Below are positions 17,701-25,940 of a stretch of DNA of 64,000 bases, piece by piece. The translations under genes and the position numbers were made by a program. The stretch's first letter is position 1, and every line of letters begins with the position of its first letter. Where the stretch lies: positions 501,507 to 565,506 of the forward strand of contig NZ_BMXU01000002.1 in assembly GCF_014651915.1 (NCBI RefSeq), read 5' to 3'. The notes under the pieces were generated by a model. That model was not told the DNA's origin, searched no databases, and was given only the letters and a program-made list of their open reading frames with translations. This DNA comes from Parvularcula lutaonensis (lineage in GTDB: Bacteria; Pseudomonadota; Alphaproteobacteria; Caulobacterales; Parvularculaceae).

Positions 17701-18471
17701 ATGACAGGGCTACTTATACTCGCAGCAGCATCTGCTTCCGCGTCCTCGCTGTTCCAGCCGACCGAGATCAAGGCGGAGGAGAACCGCTGGTCCGGATCGG
17801 TCGTGTTCAACCTGTCTTCGGCAACGGGGAACACGGAGAATACCGTCATCGGCGGCAGGTTCCAGATTGCGCGCAAGTACAAGGTGCTGACCCATGCATT
17901 CGATGCGGGCGGCAACTATACCGAAACCACGACGACCGATGCGATGGGCATGGACGTCACCGACGTCACACAGAACAACTGGTTCGCCCAGTACCGGATG
18001 GAGATCCAGACAGGCGACCGGACGTTCGTCTACGGAAAGACCCGATACGAAGAAGACCAGTTCTCCGGTTTCGACCGCAAGGCCTTTGTCGGCGGCGGTC
18101 TCGGCCATACTTTCGTGAAGACCGACACCCGCGAGCTGCAGATGCTGATCGGCCCCGGCGTTCAGTATTTCGAGCGCGAGGTGCCAAGCCCGGAGCCTGC
18201 GAATTTCGAGCGCACCGAGACGAGCGCTGCCGTGTTCTTCGGCCAGACCTTCAAGCAGGTCATCAAGGAAAACGTCACCTTCGAGCAGAGCTTCGATGCG
18301 ACCGTTGCTGACGAGAACACGACGGCGATCCTGAATGTCGCCGTGAAGTCGAACCTGACGGATAAGATTAGCCTACGGACGTCTTACAACATAAAGCACG
18401 AGACCGATCCGCCCCAGGCGCGTAAGCAGACCGACACACTGCTGAGCGTGTCGATCGGCTACGACTTCTAA
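17701..18471 (+). CDS. DUF481 outer-membrane beta-barrel protein
   Basis: 256 aa from the ATG at 17701 (an alternative in-frame ATG at 17683 adds six residues including an Arg, giving a more typical signal-peptide n-region). A hydrophobic signal segment (LLILAAASASASS) precedes a chain of alternating amphipathic beta strands ending in the aromatic-terminated strand TLLSVSIGYDF, the usual C-terminal signature of an outer-membrane barrel. Motifs WSGSVVFNLSSATGNTENT and YGKTRYEEDQFSGFDRK match DUF481 (YdiY-like) proteins. Their function is not established. A CtrA-type box lies just upstream, hinting at cell-cycle control. It converges on the pirin gene with 3 nt between stops. Confidence 0.82.
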   Translation: MTGLLILAAASASASSLFQPTEIKAEENRWSGSVVFNLSSATGNTENTVIGGRFQIARKYKVLTHAFDAGGNYTETTTTDAMGMDVTDVTQNNWFAQYRMEIQTGDRTFVYGKTRYEEDQFSGFDRKAFVGGGLGHTFVKTDTRELQMLIGPGVQYFEREVPSPEPANFERTETSAAVFFGQTFKQVIKENVTFEQSFDATVADENTTAILNVAVKSNLTDKISLRTSYNIKHETDPPQARKQTDTLLSVSIGYDF

Positions 18472-18474
18472 AGG

Positions 18475-19212
18475 CTAGGACTTCTTTTCAAGGTCGAAGA
18501 GCAGGACCTCAGCGCCCTGACCTTCTTCGATGACCATCTCGGCGGGCTCGGTGAGCGCGATGGCGTCGCCCCGTTGCAAGCGCTGGCCATTCACCTTCGC
18601 CGAGCCCTCGGCCAAATGCAGGTAGGCACTCCTGCCGTCGCGGAGATCGAAGCGGACTTCCTGCTCGCCGTTCAGAATGGCGGCGTAGACATCCGCCCCG
18701 GCCAGCGTCTTGATCGAGCCGTCGCGCCCGTCCTCGGAGACGAAAAGCCGGAGCTTGCCGTCTTTCTCTGCGCGCGGAATGTCGAGCGTCTGGTAGCCGG
18801 GTCTCGCACCATGGACCTTCGGCTCGAGCCAGACCTGCAGGAAGCGGACATCTTCGTCGCGGCTTGGATTGAACTCTGAATGCCGGACCCCGGTCCCCGC
18901 GGTCATGTATTGCACGCCGCCCGCCTTGACGACGGAGCCGTTGCCCATCGAGTCCTTGTGCTCGAGTGCCCCCGACAGGACGTAGGAAAAGATCTCGAAG
19001 TCAGCATGCGGATGCATGGGAAAGCCCGCGCCGGCAGCGACCTGGTCGTCATTGATAACGCGGAGGCTTTCGAAGCCCATCCATTCGGGATCGTGGAAGC
19101 CTGCGAAGCTGAAGCTGTGGGCTGAACGAAGCCAGCCATGGTCAGCATGTCCCCGCTCGTCGGCGCGGCGCAGGATCGGGCCTCTGGTGCCAGTCGGTTG
19201 CTGATGGCGCAT
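18475..19212 (-). CDS. Pirin-family cupin protein
   Basis: 245 aa from the ATG at 19212, preceded by GGAGG. The pirin signature is clear: RSAHSFSFAGFHDPEWMGFESLRVINDDQVA, then the metal site FPMHPHADFEIFSYVLSG (two His of a His3-Glu set) and GTGVRHSEFNPS. Bacterial pirins are iron-binding cupins, several of which have quercetin 2,3-dioxygenase activity, but the natural substrate is unknown. The 112 nt to the upstream thioesterase gene are short, so both may be one unit. Only the iron-cupin fold is secure. Confidence 0.92.
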   Translation of the reverse strand: MRHQQPTGTRGPILRRADERGHADHGWLRSAHSFSFAGFHDPEWMGFESLRVINDDQVAAGAGFPMHPHADFEIFSYVLSGALEHKDSMGNGSVVKAGGVQYMTAGTGVRHSEFNPSRDEDVRFLQVWLEPKVHGARPGYQTLDIPRAEKDGKLRLFVSEDGRDGSIKTLAGADVYAAILNGEQEVRFDLRDGRSAYLHLAEGSAKVNGQRLQRGDAIALTEPAEMVIEEGQGAEVLLFDLEKKS

Positions 19213-19324
19213 GGGACCTCCGGTGTGGTTGACACGGAAGATTGCGCCTTCAGGGCACAGCGACAATGGCGGGCCTGCGCAAAGCAGACCCGCGCCGGAG
19301 GCAAAGCTCTCGTTGACGCCCTCG

Positions 19325-19774
19325 CTAGCTGAGCTTCTTGACGTGCCAGTCGACCGTCATGGTCGCGACTTCGGTGCCTTCGGCGTCCGACAGGCTGACA
19401 TCCACGGCGAACTGGACCTTGCCGACCTCGTCGAGCTGGCCGATCAGCCCGCTTGCGTTCTCGCGGATACGCGCGGTGGCGGTAATCGTGCCCTTGGCGA
19501 TCTTCAGGTACTGGATGTCCGCTTTCGCAGCGACCGGACGCACGGTCATCATCCGCTCAAGGAACGCCCCGGCGAAGGCAGCGCCCGAAGCCTGCTCCCC
19601 GAGAACGAACAGTGCGCCTGCGTGCATCGACTGGATGTGGTTCTCGACCTCGGGCCGCTGGTCGAGGTGGCAGGTGGCCTTCTCCGCCGTGATCTCGTCG
19701 ATCACCACGCCGGTATACCGGGCGAAGGGGACCATCTTGGAGAGCTGCTCGCGGATCTGGTCGTAGGGGGACAT
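19325..19774 (-). CDS. Hotdog-fold thioesterase (DUF4442/PaaI-like)
   Basis: 149 aa. The central motif PEVENHIQSMHAGALFVLGEQASG has the HAG/helix pattern of hotdog thioesterases (N..GxxHAGxxxxLAExA..), and the strand pattern DIQYLKIAKGTITATARI and ATMTVDWHVKK follows. These enzymes cleave acyl-CoA or aryl-CoA thioesters; the substrate here is unknown. A purine-rich stretch (AAGGAGACGTCC) precedes the ATG at 19774. Confidence 0.85.
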   Translation of the reverse strand: MSPYDQIREQLSKMVPFARYTGVVIDEITAEKATCHLDQRPEVENHIQSMHAGALFVLGEQASGAAFAGAFLERMMTVRPVAAKADIQYLKIAKGTITATARIRENASGLIGQLDEVGKVQFAVDVSLSDAEGTEVATMTVDWHVKKLS

Positions 19775-19821
19775 GGACGTCTCCTTTTTCTCGTTGTTGC
19801 CGCGAGCATGCCTGAGCCCAC

Positions 19822-19849
19822 AAAAAAAGCGAGGGCTGCTGCCCTCGCT
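19822..19849 (-). terminator. Rho-independent terminator of the M36 metalloprotease gene
   Basis: A perfect 9-bp stem (AGCGAGGGC at 19828-19836 and GCCCTCGCT at 19841-19849, 4-nt loop) is followed on the minus strand by seven T residues. It lies 34 nt past the M36 stop codon. Confidence 0.92.
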
Positions 19850-19882
19850 TCAGTCTTGGGGTAGCCCTTGGAGAGGCCGGGA

Positions 19883-21871
19883 TCAGCGGCGGTAGCTGTA
19901 GGGACCTTCGCTGCCGAGATTGCCCGCAGCATCGCTGCCTTCGATATAGAACTGGTAGGTCGTGCCCACCGAGCCCTGGAAGGTGACGCTGTGCGATGTC
20001 TTCAGCGTGCTGTCCGTATAGGTATAGCTGTAGGCCGGGAAGCGGACCTGGCTGGTGGATGGCTCGTCCGAGTTCCAGGTCAGGCGGAACCTGCCACCTG
20101 AAAGCCTCTGGGCACGAAGGTTCGAGAAATCCGGCGGGGTCGTATCGGCCGACCCGCCACCACCGCCGCCGCAGGTGGAGGGTAGGGCGAAGCTCTCAGA
20201 GCTCATGGTTGCGCCGCTGCCCATGCCGAAATCGGCGAAGGCCTGCCACACGAAGCAGTCCTGCGAGGACGGTGCCGCATCGAGAATACCGTTCCGCATA
20301 TCAATGTAATCCGGACCAGGAGCGGTAAAATTCATGCCCTCGACCAGCGTGTCCAGCAGGTCGTAGTTGGACAGACCGTTAGCATTGAAGATCTCCTTCA
20401 AACGCCAGATGGCACCGGCATAGATCTCGCCGTCATAGTGGACCGAGGTGCCGGTGCGGTCGCCCAGTGTCCGGTTGTAGTTCGTGTACCGCGCGGACCG
20501 GATCCCGGCTGGGTCATTGGTGGAGTACTCGCCGACGCGGTCGTCGTCATTGATGAGGAGGGCCAAGACATCGCCCATCCCCTCGCCAATGGCACCGGAG
20601 ACCGATCCTGACATCGAGCCGATCATCCGCCATGTCAGGCCGTGGCCGTATTCGTGGTAAACGATGTCAGAGTCGAGGTCGCCATCGCGATAGGGGCTGG
20701 TGAGGTTCCACAGATACATCTGCATCCGCGGGTTGTAGCCGTCAGAGGGCGTTGCGAAATTGGCGTTGTTGACGCCGCCGCCGTCCTGTGCCTCGGCATT
20801 GACGGAGTCGGAGCCTGCGCCGCCCCTGCCGAAATTGTCTTCCTGGAAGTTACCGGCAGCCTCATCGAAACCGGCCGCATACAGAATGTCGTGAATGCGG
20901 TTGTTCAGGTAGAAGAGGTTCTGGATGGCCACCCGCTGGTTCTGCGTCGTCGCGGGGTCAGCGCCGAGATCGGCGGCGTAGATGAACGAGCCATCGGCGA
21001 TCGGCGCCGAGGCAGTGTCCGGGGCGTTGTTGTTGTTCCGGTCGAGATAGGCCGAGACGTTATTGCCGCGGATATAGTTGGCATACTGCGTGCCGGAGAA
21101 AAGCCAGCCCGCCGGGGATTCGGCGTTGCCTGCCCCCGGACCCTGGACGATCGTCTGGGCCGAATTGCCCGGATGGTCGGCGAAGACGCCGTACTGGTCA
21201 CGGGCAGTGCGGTCCTCGACGTCCAGAACCTGGCCGTTGGGGCCGACGAGGACGTGATAGAGTTCGTTCGAATCCCCGCTCCAAAGCTTCACGAGGAAGC
21301 CGACCGAGTTGCGGCCCTTCCCGGTGACCACCACCTCTTCGACGCTCGGCGCCTCGTAGAAGAAAGGGTCGGACGCGAAGGTGGTGACAAAGCCTTCCGA
21401 GGTCCCGCCGGTGAGTGTCGGGGCGTTGGGAAAGACACGCTGGCGGGCAGCTTCGAGGGCCTCCTGGGCGTCGATCTGCGCCTTCCGGACCTTGAACATG
21501 CCGACCCCGCGGGTGCGGTGCTGGAGCTTCTCGAGGTCTCCGTTCTTCGCGAAATTGGCGATGACCGTCGAGCCGTAGACCCGGCGCCCGTCGATTTTCT
21601 GTTCGAAGCGCTGGTGGATTCGGCCCGACTTCGACCTGCGTTCACTGACCAGCTCGAGGGCGCTGCTGGGGTCGATCGCGCCCTTGGTGCGCAGGTAGTC
21701 CTGCACGCGGTCCTGGCGCTTGCCGGCTTGCGGGAAGGAGGCGTTCAGCTCAGCCAGGTCGCTGACCGTCACCTTTTCTTCTTTCAGGATGCCGCTGTCC
21801 TGCGCGACTGCCGGGCCCGCGATAAGGCCGAGCAGCGCTGTCGCTCCGAGGAGGCGCTTTTGGAGTTTCAT
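19883..21871 (-). CDS. Secreted M36-family (fungalysin-type) metalloprotease
   Basis: 662 aa from the ATG at 21871 (MKLQKRLLGATALLGL then GPAVAQ, a typical Sec signal peptide). A propeptide of the fungalysin/thermolysin type (VYGSTVIANFAKNGDLEKLQ, with QVLDVEDR at its end) spans about residues 40-225. The catalytic motif HEYGHGLTWRMIG has HEYGH at about residues 406-410, and a downstream GEGMGDVLALLI supplies the Glu ligand. TPPDFSNLRAQRLSGGRFRLTW near residue 580 starts a beta-sandwich (fibronectin III-like) domain that runs to the C-terminus. It should act outside the cell on protein substrates. The start has a weak ribosome site. A clear terminator follows. Confidence 0.92.
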   Translation of the reverse strand: MKLQKRLLGATALLGLIAGPAVAQDSGILKEEKVTVSDLAELNASFPQAGKRQDRVQDYLRTKGAIDPSSALELVSERRSKSGRIHQRFEQKIDGRRVYGSTVIANFAKNGDLEKLQHRTRGVGMFKVRKAQIDAQEALEAARQRVFPNAPTLTGGTSEGFVTTFASDPFFYEAPSVEEVVVTGKGRNSVGFLVKLWSGDSNELYHVLVGPNGQVLDVEDRTARDQYGVFADHPGNSAQTIVQGPGAGNAESPAGWLFSGTQYANYIRGNNVSAYLDRNNNNAPDTASAPIADGSFIYAADLGADPATTQNQRVAIQNLFYLNNRIHDILYAAGFDEAAGNFQEDNFGRGGAGSDSVNAEAQDGGGVNNANFATPSDGYNPRMQMYLWNLTSPYRDGDLDSDIVYHEYGHGLTWRMIGSMSGSVSGAIGEGMGDVLALLINDDDRVGEYSTNDPAGIRSARYTNYNRTLGDRTGTSVHYDGEIYAGAIWRLKEIFNANGLSNYDLLDTLVEGMNFTAPGPDYIDMRNGILDAAPSSQDCFVWQAFADFGMGSGATMSSESFALPSTCGGGGGGSADTTPPDFSNLRAQRLSGGRFRLTWNSDEPSTSQVRFPAYSYTYTDSTLKTSHSVTFQGSVGTTYQFYIEGSDAAGNLGSEGPYSYRR

Positions 21872-22142
21872 GCTCTGATGTCCCAAGTGAGAACATGAAG
21901 GAGAACCCTTCATGCCTGTAAGGAGCAGAAGCTGCGCCTGCCAAACTCTTGGTAACAAGCGGCATTTTATTCAAAGGTTGGCTCGGCGTTAACCATGCTC
22001 ACGGGAGGTGGAACCCCGCGCAAGCATTCGCCAGAAAAGGGTATCCGGCGCTGAAATATATTGTCGTTCTTCGTGAATGGTTTCGGGACAGCATCACAGA
22101 TCAAGAGCCAAGAGATTCGCCCAAAGATTTGATGCAGAATAA
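21872..22142. other. Intergenic region upstream of the M36 protease gene
   Basis: This 271-nt stretch (340 nt if counted to the rpsU stop) separates the M36 start from the rpsU terminator. I see no reading frame with coding character on either strand. It contains a TTAACCAT motif near 21990, a CtrA half site without a proper second half, and AT-rich patches near 21960 and 22060 that could be promoters for the minus-strand protease gene. Confidence 0.5.
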
Positions 22143-22174
22143 CAAAAGCCGCCGCGGCAGGGCCGGGCGGCTTC
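22143..22174 (-). terminator. Rho-independent terminator of rpsU
   Basis: An 8-bp stem (AAGCCGCC at 22146-22153 and GGCGGCTT at 22166-22173) with a GC-rich 12-nt loop is followed on the minus strand by TTTTGTTATT. It lies about 40 nt past the rpsU stop. Confidence 0.8.
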
Positions 22175-22211
22175 GTCATTGGCTCGTAAGCTGCCGAGCG
22201 GGGTCGGGTGG

Positions 22212-22421
22212 CTAGACCAGACCCTCGCGCTGCATCTTCTTGCGCTGCAGCTTGCGCGCACGACGGATCGCTTCAGCCTTCTGGCGAGCGCGTTTCTCCG
22301 ACGGCTTCTCGTAGAACTTACGGGCCTTCATTTCGCGGAAGGTGCCCTCACGCTGCATCTTCTTCTTCAGAGCGCGAAGGGCTTGCTCGACGTTATTGTC
22401 GCGCACAACGATGTTAACGAT
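22212..22421 (-). CDS. rpsU: 30S ribosomal protein S21, apparently with an ATC start codon
   Basis: 69 aa if started at the ATC at 22421. The core ([20 protein letters not shown], then [18 protein letters not shown]) is unmistakably S21, a small basic protein of the 30S platform. No ATG exists near the start. The in-frame GTG at 22430 overlaps the ribosome site AAGGAG, so it is unusable. The next GTG at 22406 would remove the conserved first beta strand. An ATC placed 8 nt after AAGGAG yields [10 protein letters not shown], matching the usual MVQVLVRDNN N-terminus. The gene is divergent from coq9, a pairing common in alphaproteobacteria. The S21 assignment is secure; the start is inferred. 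Confidence 0.95.
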   Translation of the reverse strand: MVNIVVRDNNVEQALRALKKKMQREGTFREMKARKFYEKPSEKRARQKAEAIRRARKLQRKKMQREGLV

Positions 22422-22429
22422 GGGTCTCA

Positions 22430-22435
22430 CTCCTT
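22430..22435 (-). promoter_or_regulatory. Ribosome binding site that decides the rpsU start
   Basis: AAGGAG on the minus strand at 22435-22430 is a near-perfect anti-16S match. Its spacing is 8 nt to an in-frame ATC, zero or negative to the in-frame GTG at 22430, and 23 nt to the GTG at 22406. The only well-placed in-frame codon is therefore ATC. Confidence 0.6.
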
Positions 22436-22519
22436 ATGGTGGCAGCTTCGGCGAAGGCAGCCCATAAGCGTCAAACCGCGCCTTGTCGAGCGCTTCTCGA
22501 TGAGAATATGGGCAATGTG

Positions 22520-23227
22520 ATGACTTCTGAGACCCGAGAGCCACAAATGCACGCCGCTGACGACGAGACTCGCCGCGAAATCCTCGAGCAGCTCCTTCCG
22601 GAGGCCGCGTTCGAGGGGTTCACCCGCGAAACGCTCGAAACCGCGGCACGCAGCGCCGGCATTGACCAAGAGGAGATCGAAGCGGGGCTTCTCGACCGGC
22701 TTTTCCCGCGCGGCGTGGGCGACGTGCTGGCCTTCTGGTCCGAAGAGGAAGACCGCAAGATGGCAGACGCCTATGAGGCCCTGAACCCCAAGCCCCACGG
22801 CATCACGGCGAAGATCACCTGGCTCATCAAACAGCGGATCGAGGGCCTCGACTGGAACCGCGAGGCGGCGCGGCGGGCGGCCCACACACTGGCGCTGCCC
22901 CATCATGGCAAGCTCGGCGCGACACTGGTCTGGAACACCGCAGACAAGATGTGGCGGACGATCGGCGATACGAGCACGGACTTCAACTGGTACACCAAGC
23001 GGATGTCGCTGTCGGCGATCTATGCCTCGACCCTCAGCCGCTGGCTCAACGACCAGGGCGATGCTGGGGCAGAGGAGCCATACGCTGCGACCTGGGAATT
23101 TCTCGACGCGCGGATCGGCAACCTGATGGAGTTCGAGAAGGCCAAGGCCAGGATCCAGAAGGCCGTGCCTGACCCCGCGGCCATCGTGGGCTTTCTGGGA
23201 AGGCTGCGCTACGGTTCCGAAAAATAA
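22520..23227 (+). CDS. COQ9-family ubiquinone biosynthesis protein
   Basis: About 235 aa from an ATG at 22520; ATGs at 22508 and 22544 are also in frame and no ribosome site decides. The helical N-terminal half (TRREILEQLLPEAAFEGFTRETLETAA, TetR-like) and the C-terminal lipid-binding segment (FNWYTKRMSLSAIYASTLSRWL with the DTSTDFNWYTKR signature) are typical of COQ9. In eukaryotes COQ9 binds quinone intermediates and assists the COQ7 hydroxylase; bacterial COQ9 is inferred to do the same. ubiG of the same pathway is at 46.8 kb. The gene is divergent from rpsU. Confidence 0.93.
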   Translation: MTSETREPQMHAADDETRREILEQLLPEAAFEGFTRETLETAARSAGIDQEEIEAGLLDRLFPRGVGDVLAFWSEEEDRKMADAYEALNPKPHGITAKITWLIKQRIEGLDWNREAARRAAHTLALPHHGKLGATLVWNTADKMWRTIGDTSTDFNWYTKRMSLSAIYASTLSRWLNDQGDAGAEEPYAATWEFLDARIGNLMEFEKAKARIQKAVPDPAAIVGFLGRLRYGSEK

Positions 23228-23243
23228 GAGGAAGCGTTCCGAA

Positions 23244-24473
23244 GTGAAAAAGATCGTCCTGCCGCTCATCGCCCTCGTGGCCGTGGGTGCTGTTGCCGCT
23301 GCGCTCTGGTATTACCGGCCCGGATCCGAATTCTCGCCAAGCGAGGTCATCGCGATGTCGAACCTCGAGGACCGGCGGCTTCCCTACAGGACGATGGAGA
23401 CGATCTACCCCTCCCGACCGATCCGGCCCGCCAGGGTCCAGACTACCTTTCGCCGTGACCTCCGCCCCATTCCCATCACCTATGAATGGATGGGCGCGAC
23501 GCGCGATTTCGAGGACTATGCCGAGCGCCGTAACGTGCAGGGAATCCTCGTCCTCAAGGACGGCGTGGTGGTGATGGAGGAGTATCTCGGTGACGCGGAA
23601 CCCGACGACCGCTTCACCTCGTGGTCCGTGGCAAAGTCATGGATCAGCACGCTGATCGGCATCGCCCTTGCGGAAGGTGCCATCGACAGTCTCGATGACC
23701 CTGTGTCGAAATATGCCCTCGAATATCGTGGTACGGATTACGGTGACACGTCGATCCGGCACCTGCTGATGATGTCGTCAGGCATCGACTTCAACGAGAA
23801 TTACGAAGAGCGGGGCTCGGACATCCGCAAGCTGTTCTTCAACACCTTCCTTCTCAACCGCGATGTCGATGACACCGTGCGCGGTTACAAGCGCAACCGT
23901 CCGGCAGGTGAGGACTTCGATTACATCTCTCCCAACACGCAGGTCCTGACCGCGGTCCTGCGCGGGGCCTATGGTTCCAACCTCGTCGGGATCGTCAACG
24001 ACAAGCTGGCGGAGCCGCTGGGGCTGACCGGTGGAACGTGGCTGACTGACAGGCATGGACCGGCAGGCAAGGAGCTTGGCTATTGCTGCCTGCAACTCAC
24101 CCTCGAGGACTATGCCAAGCTCGGCCAGCTTTACGTCCAGGACGGGGTCATGGGGACCATGCGGGTGCTTCCCGAGGGCTGGGTGGATTTCGTCCGCACA
24201 CCGCCGCAGGAAAGCCACGAGCCGAAGGGCGACTGGCGTCGCGGTTATGGCCACCATTTCTGGACCACGGGCGGCGATGACGGCGCGTTTGCCATGCAGG
24301 GCTATGACGGCCAGTTCGTCCATATGGACCCGGAGGAAGGCGTGGTCATCGTCATTGCCGCGGCAGACCGGAACGGCTGGGACGACGAGCCGGAATATGG
24401 ACGTCTCTTCCGCGCGATCAAGGACGGGTTACGGAAGATCGAGCCCGACGATCGAAGGGCAACCACCCAATGA
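23244..24473 (+). CDS. Membrane-anchored serine hydrolase, class C beta-lactamase fold
   Basis: 409 aa from a GTG at 23244 preceded by GAGG. An N-terminal hydrophobic segment (IVLPLIALVAVGAVAAALWYY, residues about 4-24) anchors or exports it to the periplasm. The SxxK motif SVAK (Ser about 128, Lys about 131) and the YxN-like motif YISPN near residue 230 define the serine beta-lactamase/esterase fold. RHLLMMSSGIDFNENY is a further family signature. These enzymes act as esterases, DD-peptidases or amide hydrolases, and the substrate is unknown. It ends exactly where the minus-strand cytochrome gene ends. Confidence 0.88.
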   Translation: MKKIVLPLIALVAVGAVAAALWYYRPGSEFSPSEVIAMSNLEDRRLPYRTMETIYPSRPIRPARVQTTFRRDLRPIPITYEWMGATRDFEDYAERRNVQGILVLKDGVVVMEEYLGDAEPDDRFTSWSVAKSWISTLIGIALAEGAIDSLDDPVSKYALEYRGTDYGDTSIRHLLMMSSGIDFNENYEERGSDIRKLFFNTFLLNRDVDDTVRGYKRNRPAGEDFDYISPNTQVLTAVLRGAYGSNLVGIVNDKLAEPLGLTGGTWLTDRHGPAGKELGYCCLQLTLEDYAKLGQLYVQDGVMGTMRVLPEGWVDFVRTPPQESHEPKGDWRRGYGHHFWTTGGDDGAFAMQGYDGQFVHMDPEEGVVIVIAAADRNGWDDEPEYGRLFRAIKDGLRKIEPDDRRATTQ

Positions 24474-24902
24474 TTACTCGGGCGCTTCGCCCTCCAGCGT
24501 CTTGAGATAGGCGATGATGTCCCGGCGGTCGGCGGGGTTGCTGTTACCAGCGTAGGACATCCGCCCACCGGGAATGACCGACTGGGGTGCCTTGAGATAG
24601 GCATCGAGGGTCTCGTCGTCCCAGACCACGTCTGACCGCTTGAGCGCGCTTGAATAGCTGAAATCCGCATATTGGCCAGCGGGCTTGCCGTAGACGCCCC
24701 AGAGATTGGGACCGACCCGGTGCCGGGCGCCGGGGGTCACCTCGTGGCAGACGGCGCATTGCCGGAAGATCCGTCGTCCGTTTTCGGGATCGGCAGGCAT
24801 GGCGAGGCGTTCTTCAACGGTCACCTCGGGTTCCTCGGCGCCTCCGCCACAGGAACTGAGGAGAAAGGCACCGAAGGCGAGGGTTGCAAGCTTGGTCCGC
24901 AT
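24474..24902 (-). CDS. Membrane-bound class I c-type cytochrome (lipoprotein)
   Basis: 142 aa from the ATG at 24902, with AGGTGG 5 nt upstream; a GTG three codons earlier is less likely. The signal ends in a lipobox-like LLSSC, so lipid anchoring is probable. The heme motif CAVCH (residues about 49-53) and axial Met in GGRMSYAG near 115 mark a class I cytochrome c, most like cytochrome c552/c550 with PGARHRVGPNLWGVYGKPAG. It probably carries electrons in the periplasm. The apt gene diverges 68 nt away. Confidence 0.93.
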   Translation of the reverse strand: MRTKLATLAFGAFLLSSCGGGAEEPEVTVEERLAMPADPENGRRIFRQCAVCHEVTPGARHRVGPNLWGVYGKPAGQYADFSYSSALKRSDVVWDDETLDAYLKAPQSVIPGGRMSYAGNSNPADRRDIIAYLKTLEGEAPE

Positions 24903-24970
24903 GGGGTCCACCTACCATCTGTTGTGCGGAGCACCATAACAGAATGCGCACCCATAGGAGAGACGCCACC

Positions 24971-25498
24971 GTGGACCTGAAAGCCGCCATCCGCGCGATT
25001 CCCGATCATCCGAAGCCGGGCATCATTTTCCGCGACCTGACGACGCTGATGGGCAACCCGGAGGCGTTCCGCGCGACGTGCCAGGCTCTGGCCGATGCAC
25101 ACCAAGATCGCGGCGTGACCCATGTCGCAGGGATCGAGGCCCGTGGCTTCATCTTTGGAGCGGCGGTAGCCGACCGGATGCAGACGGCCTTCGTTCCGGT
25201 GCGCAAGGCAGGCAAGCTGCCCCACAAGACCATCACCAAGAGCTACGCGCTCGAATACGGCGAGGACACCCTCGAGATCCACGAGGACGCCCTGCCGGAG
25301 GGTGCGCGCGTGCTCTTGATCGACGATCTCCTCGCAACCGGAGGCACCGCCGCTGCGAGCGTGGAGCTCATTCGCGCGGCGGGCGGCGAGGTCGCGGGCG
25401 CGGGTTTCGTGGTGGAACTGGTCGGGCTGCCGGGGCGATCTCGCCTTGAGGGCCTCGGCGTTGAGACGCTTGCGCTGACGAGTTTCGAGGAGGACTGA
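24971..25498 (+). CDS. apt: Adenine phosphoribosyltransferase
   Basis: 175 aa from a GTG at 24971, with AGGAGA about 9 nt upstream. The enzyme salvages adenine by forming AMP from PRPP. Motifs include IPDHPKPGIIFRDLTTLMG, GIEARGFIFGAAVA and the PRPP site VLLIDDLLATGGTA (about residues 115-128). It begins a forward cluster with terB copy 2 and panB. Confidence 0.97.
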   Translation: MDLKAAIRAIPDHPKPGIIFRDLTTLMGNPEAFRATCQALADAHQDRGVTHVAGIEARGFIFGAAVADRMQTAFVPVRKAGKLPHKTITKSYALEYGEDTLEIHEDALPEGARVLLIDDLLATGGTAAASVELIRAAGGEVAGAGFVVELVGLPGRSRLEGLGVETLALTSFEED

Positions 25499-25499
25499 G

Positions 25500-25940
25500 A
25501 TGGTCCTGAAAAACTTCACCGAATGGCTCGCGCCTGGCGATGGCGAGACGAAGGACCCGTCACCCAAGCTGCCGCCGAGGGTCGGCGCGGCGGGGCTCCT
25601 GATCGCCGCAGCCCATCGCGAAGGCCGCTTCACGGATGTCGAGAAGGACCTCGTCGCGGCCGCGCTGATGAAGCTCTTCATGCTGACCAACCCTGACGCG
25701 AGGGCGTTGCGGGAAGAGGCGGAAAAGGAGCTTTTCGAGAATGGACGCAGCTTCGTCGATTTCGCCGCCGCGGCGAAGGAGCTCGACCGGGACGAACAGG
25801 AGGCGCTGGTGACCCATATCTGGCGCATCGTCGACCTCGAGGAAAAGGTCGATGGCGAGCACCCGTTCGTGTCGTCCGTGCGCGATTATCTCGGTTTCAC
25901 TAAGGAGCAGGCCGAAGCCCTCAGGCCTGCCGAGGATTAA
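25500..25940 (+). CDS. TerB-family protein, copy 2
   Basis: 146 aa, starting 1 nt after the apt stop. Helical TerB-like core: VGAAGLLIAAAHREGRFTDVEKDLVAAALMKLF near residues 28-60, and HIWRIVDLEEKVDGEHPFVSSV near 105-127. Acidic motifs (EGRFTDVE, and the LEEKVDGE pair) occupy the metal-binding positions of TerB proteins. Many alphaproteobacteria keep a TerB-like gene next to apt or panB. Its biochemical role is unknown. The stop is joined directly to the panB start (TAAATG). Confidence 0.85.
   Translation: MVLKNFTEWLAPGDGETKDPSPKLPPRVGAAGLLIAAAHREGRFTDVEKDLVAAALMKLFMLTNPDARALREEAEKELFENGRSFVDFAAAAKELDRDEQEALVTHIWRIVDLEEKVDGEHPFVSSVRDYLGFTKEQAEALRPAED

Noticed and set aside
9729-25940. TerB genes as a tellurite-resistance operon.
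   Set aside because: The two TerB-like genes are isolated from terC, terD or terE homologues and lie in housekeeping clusters.
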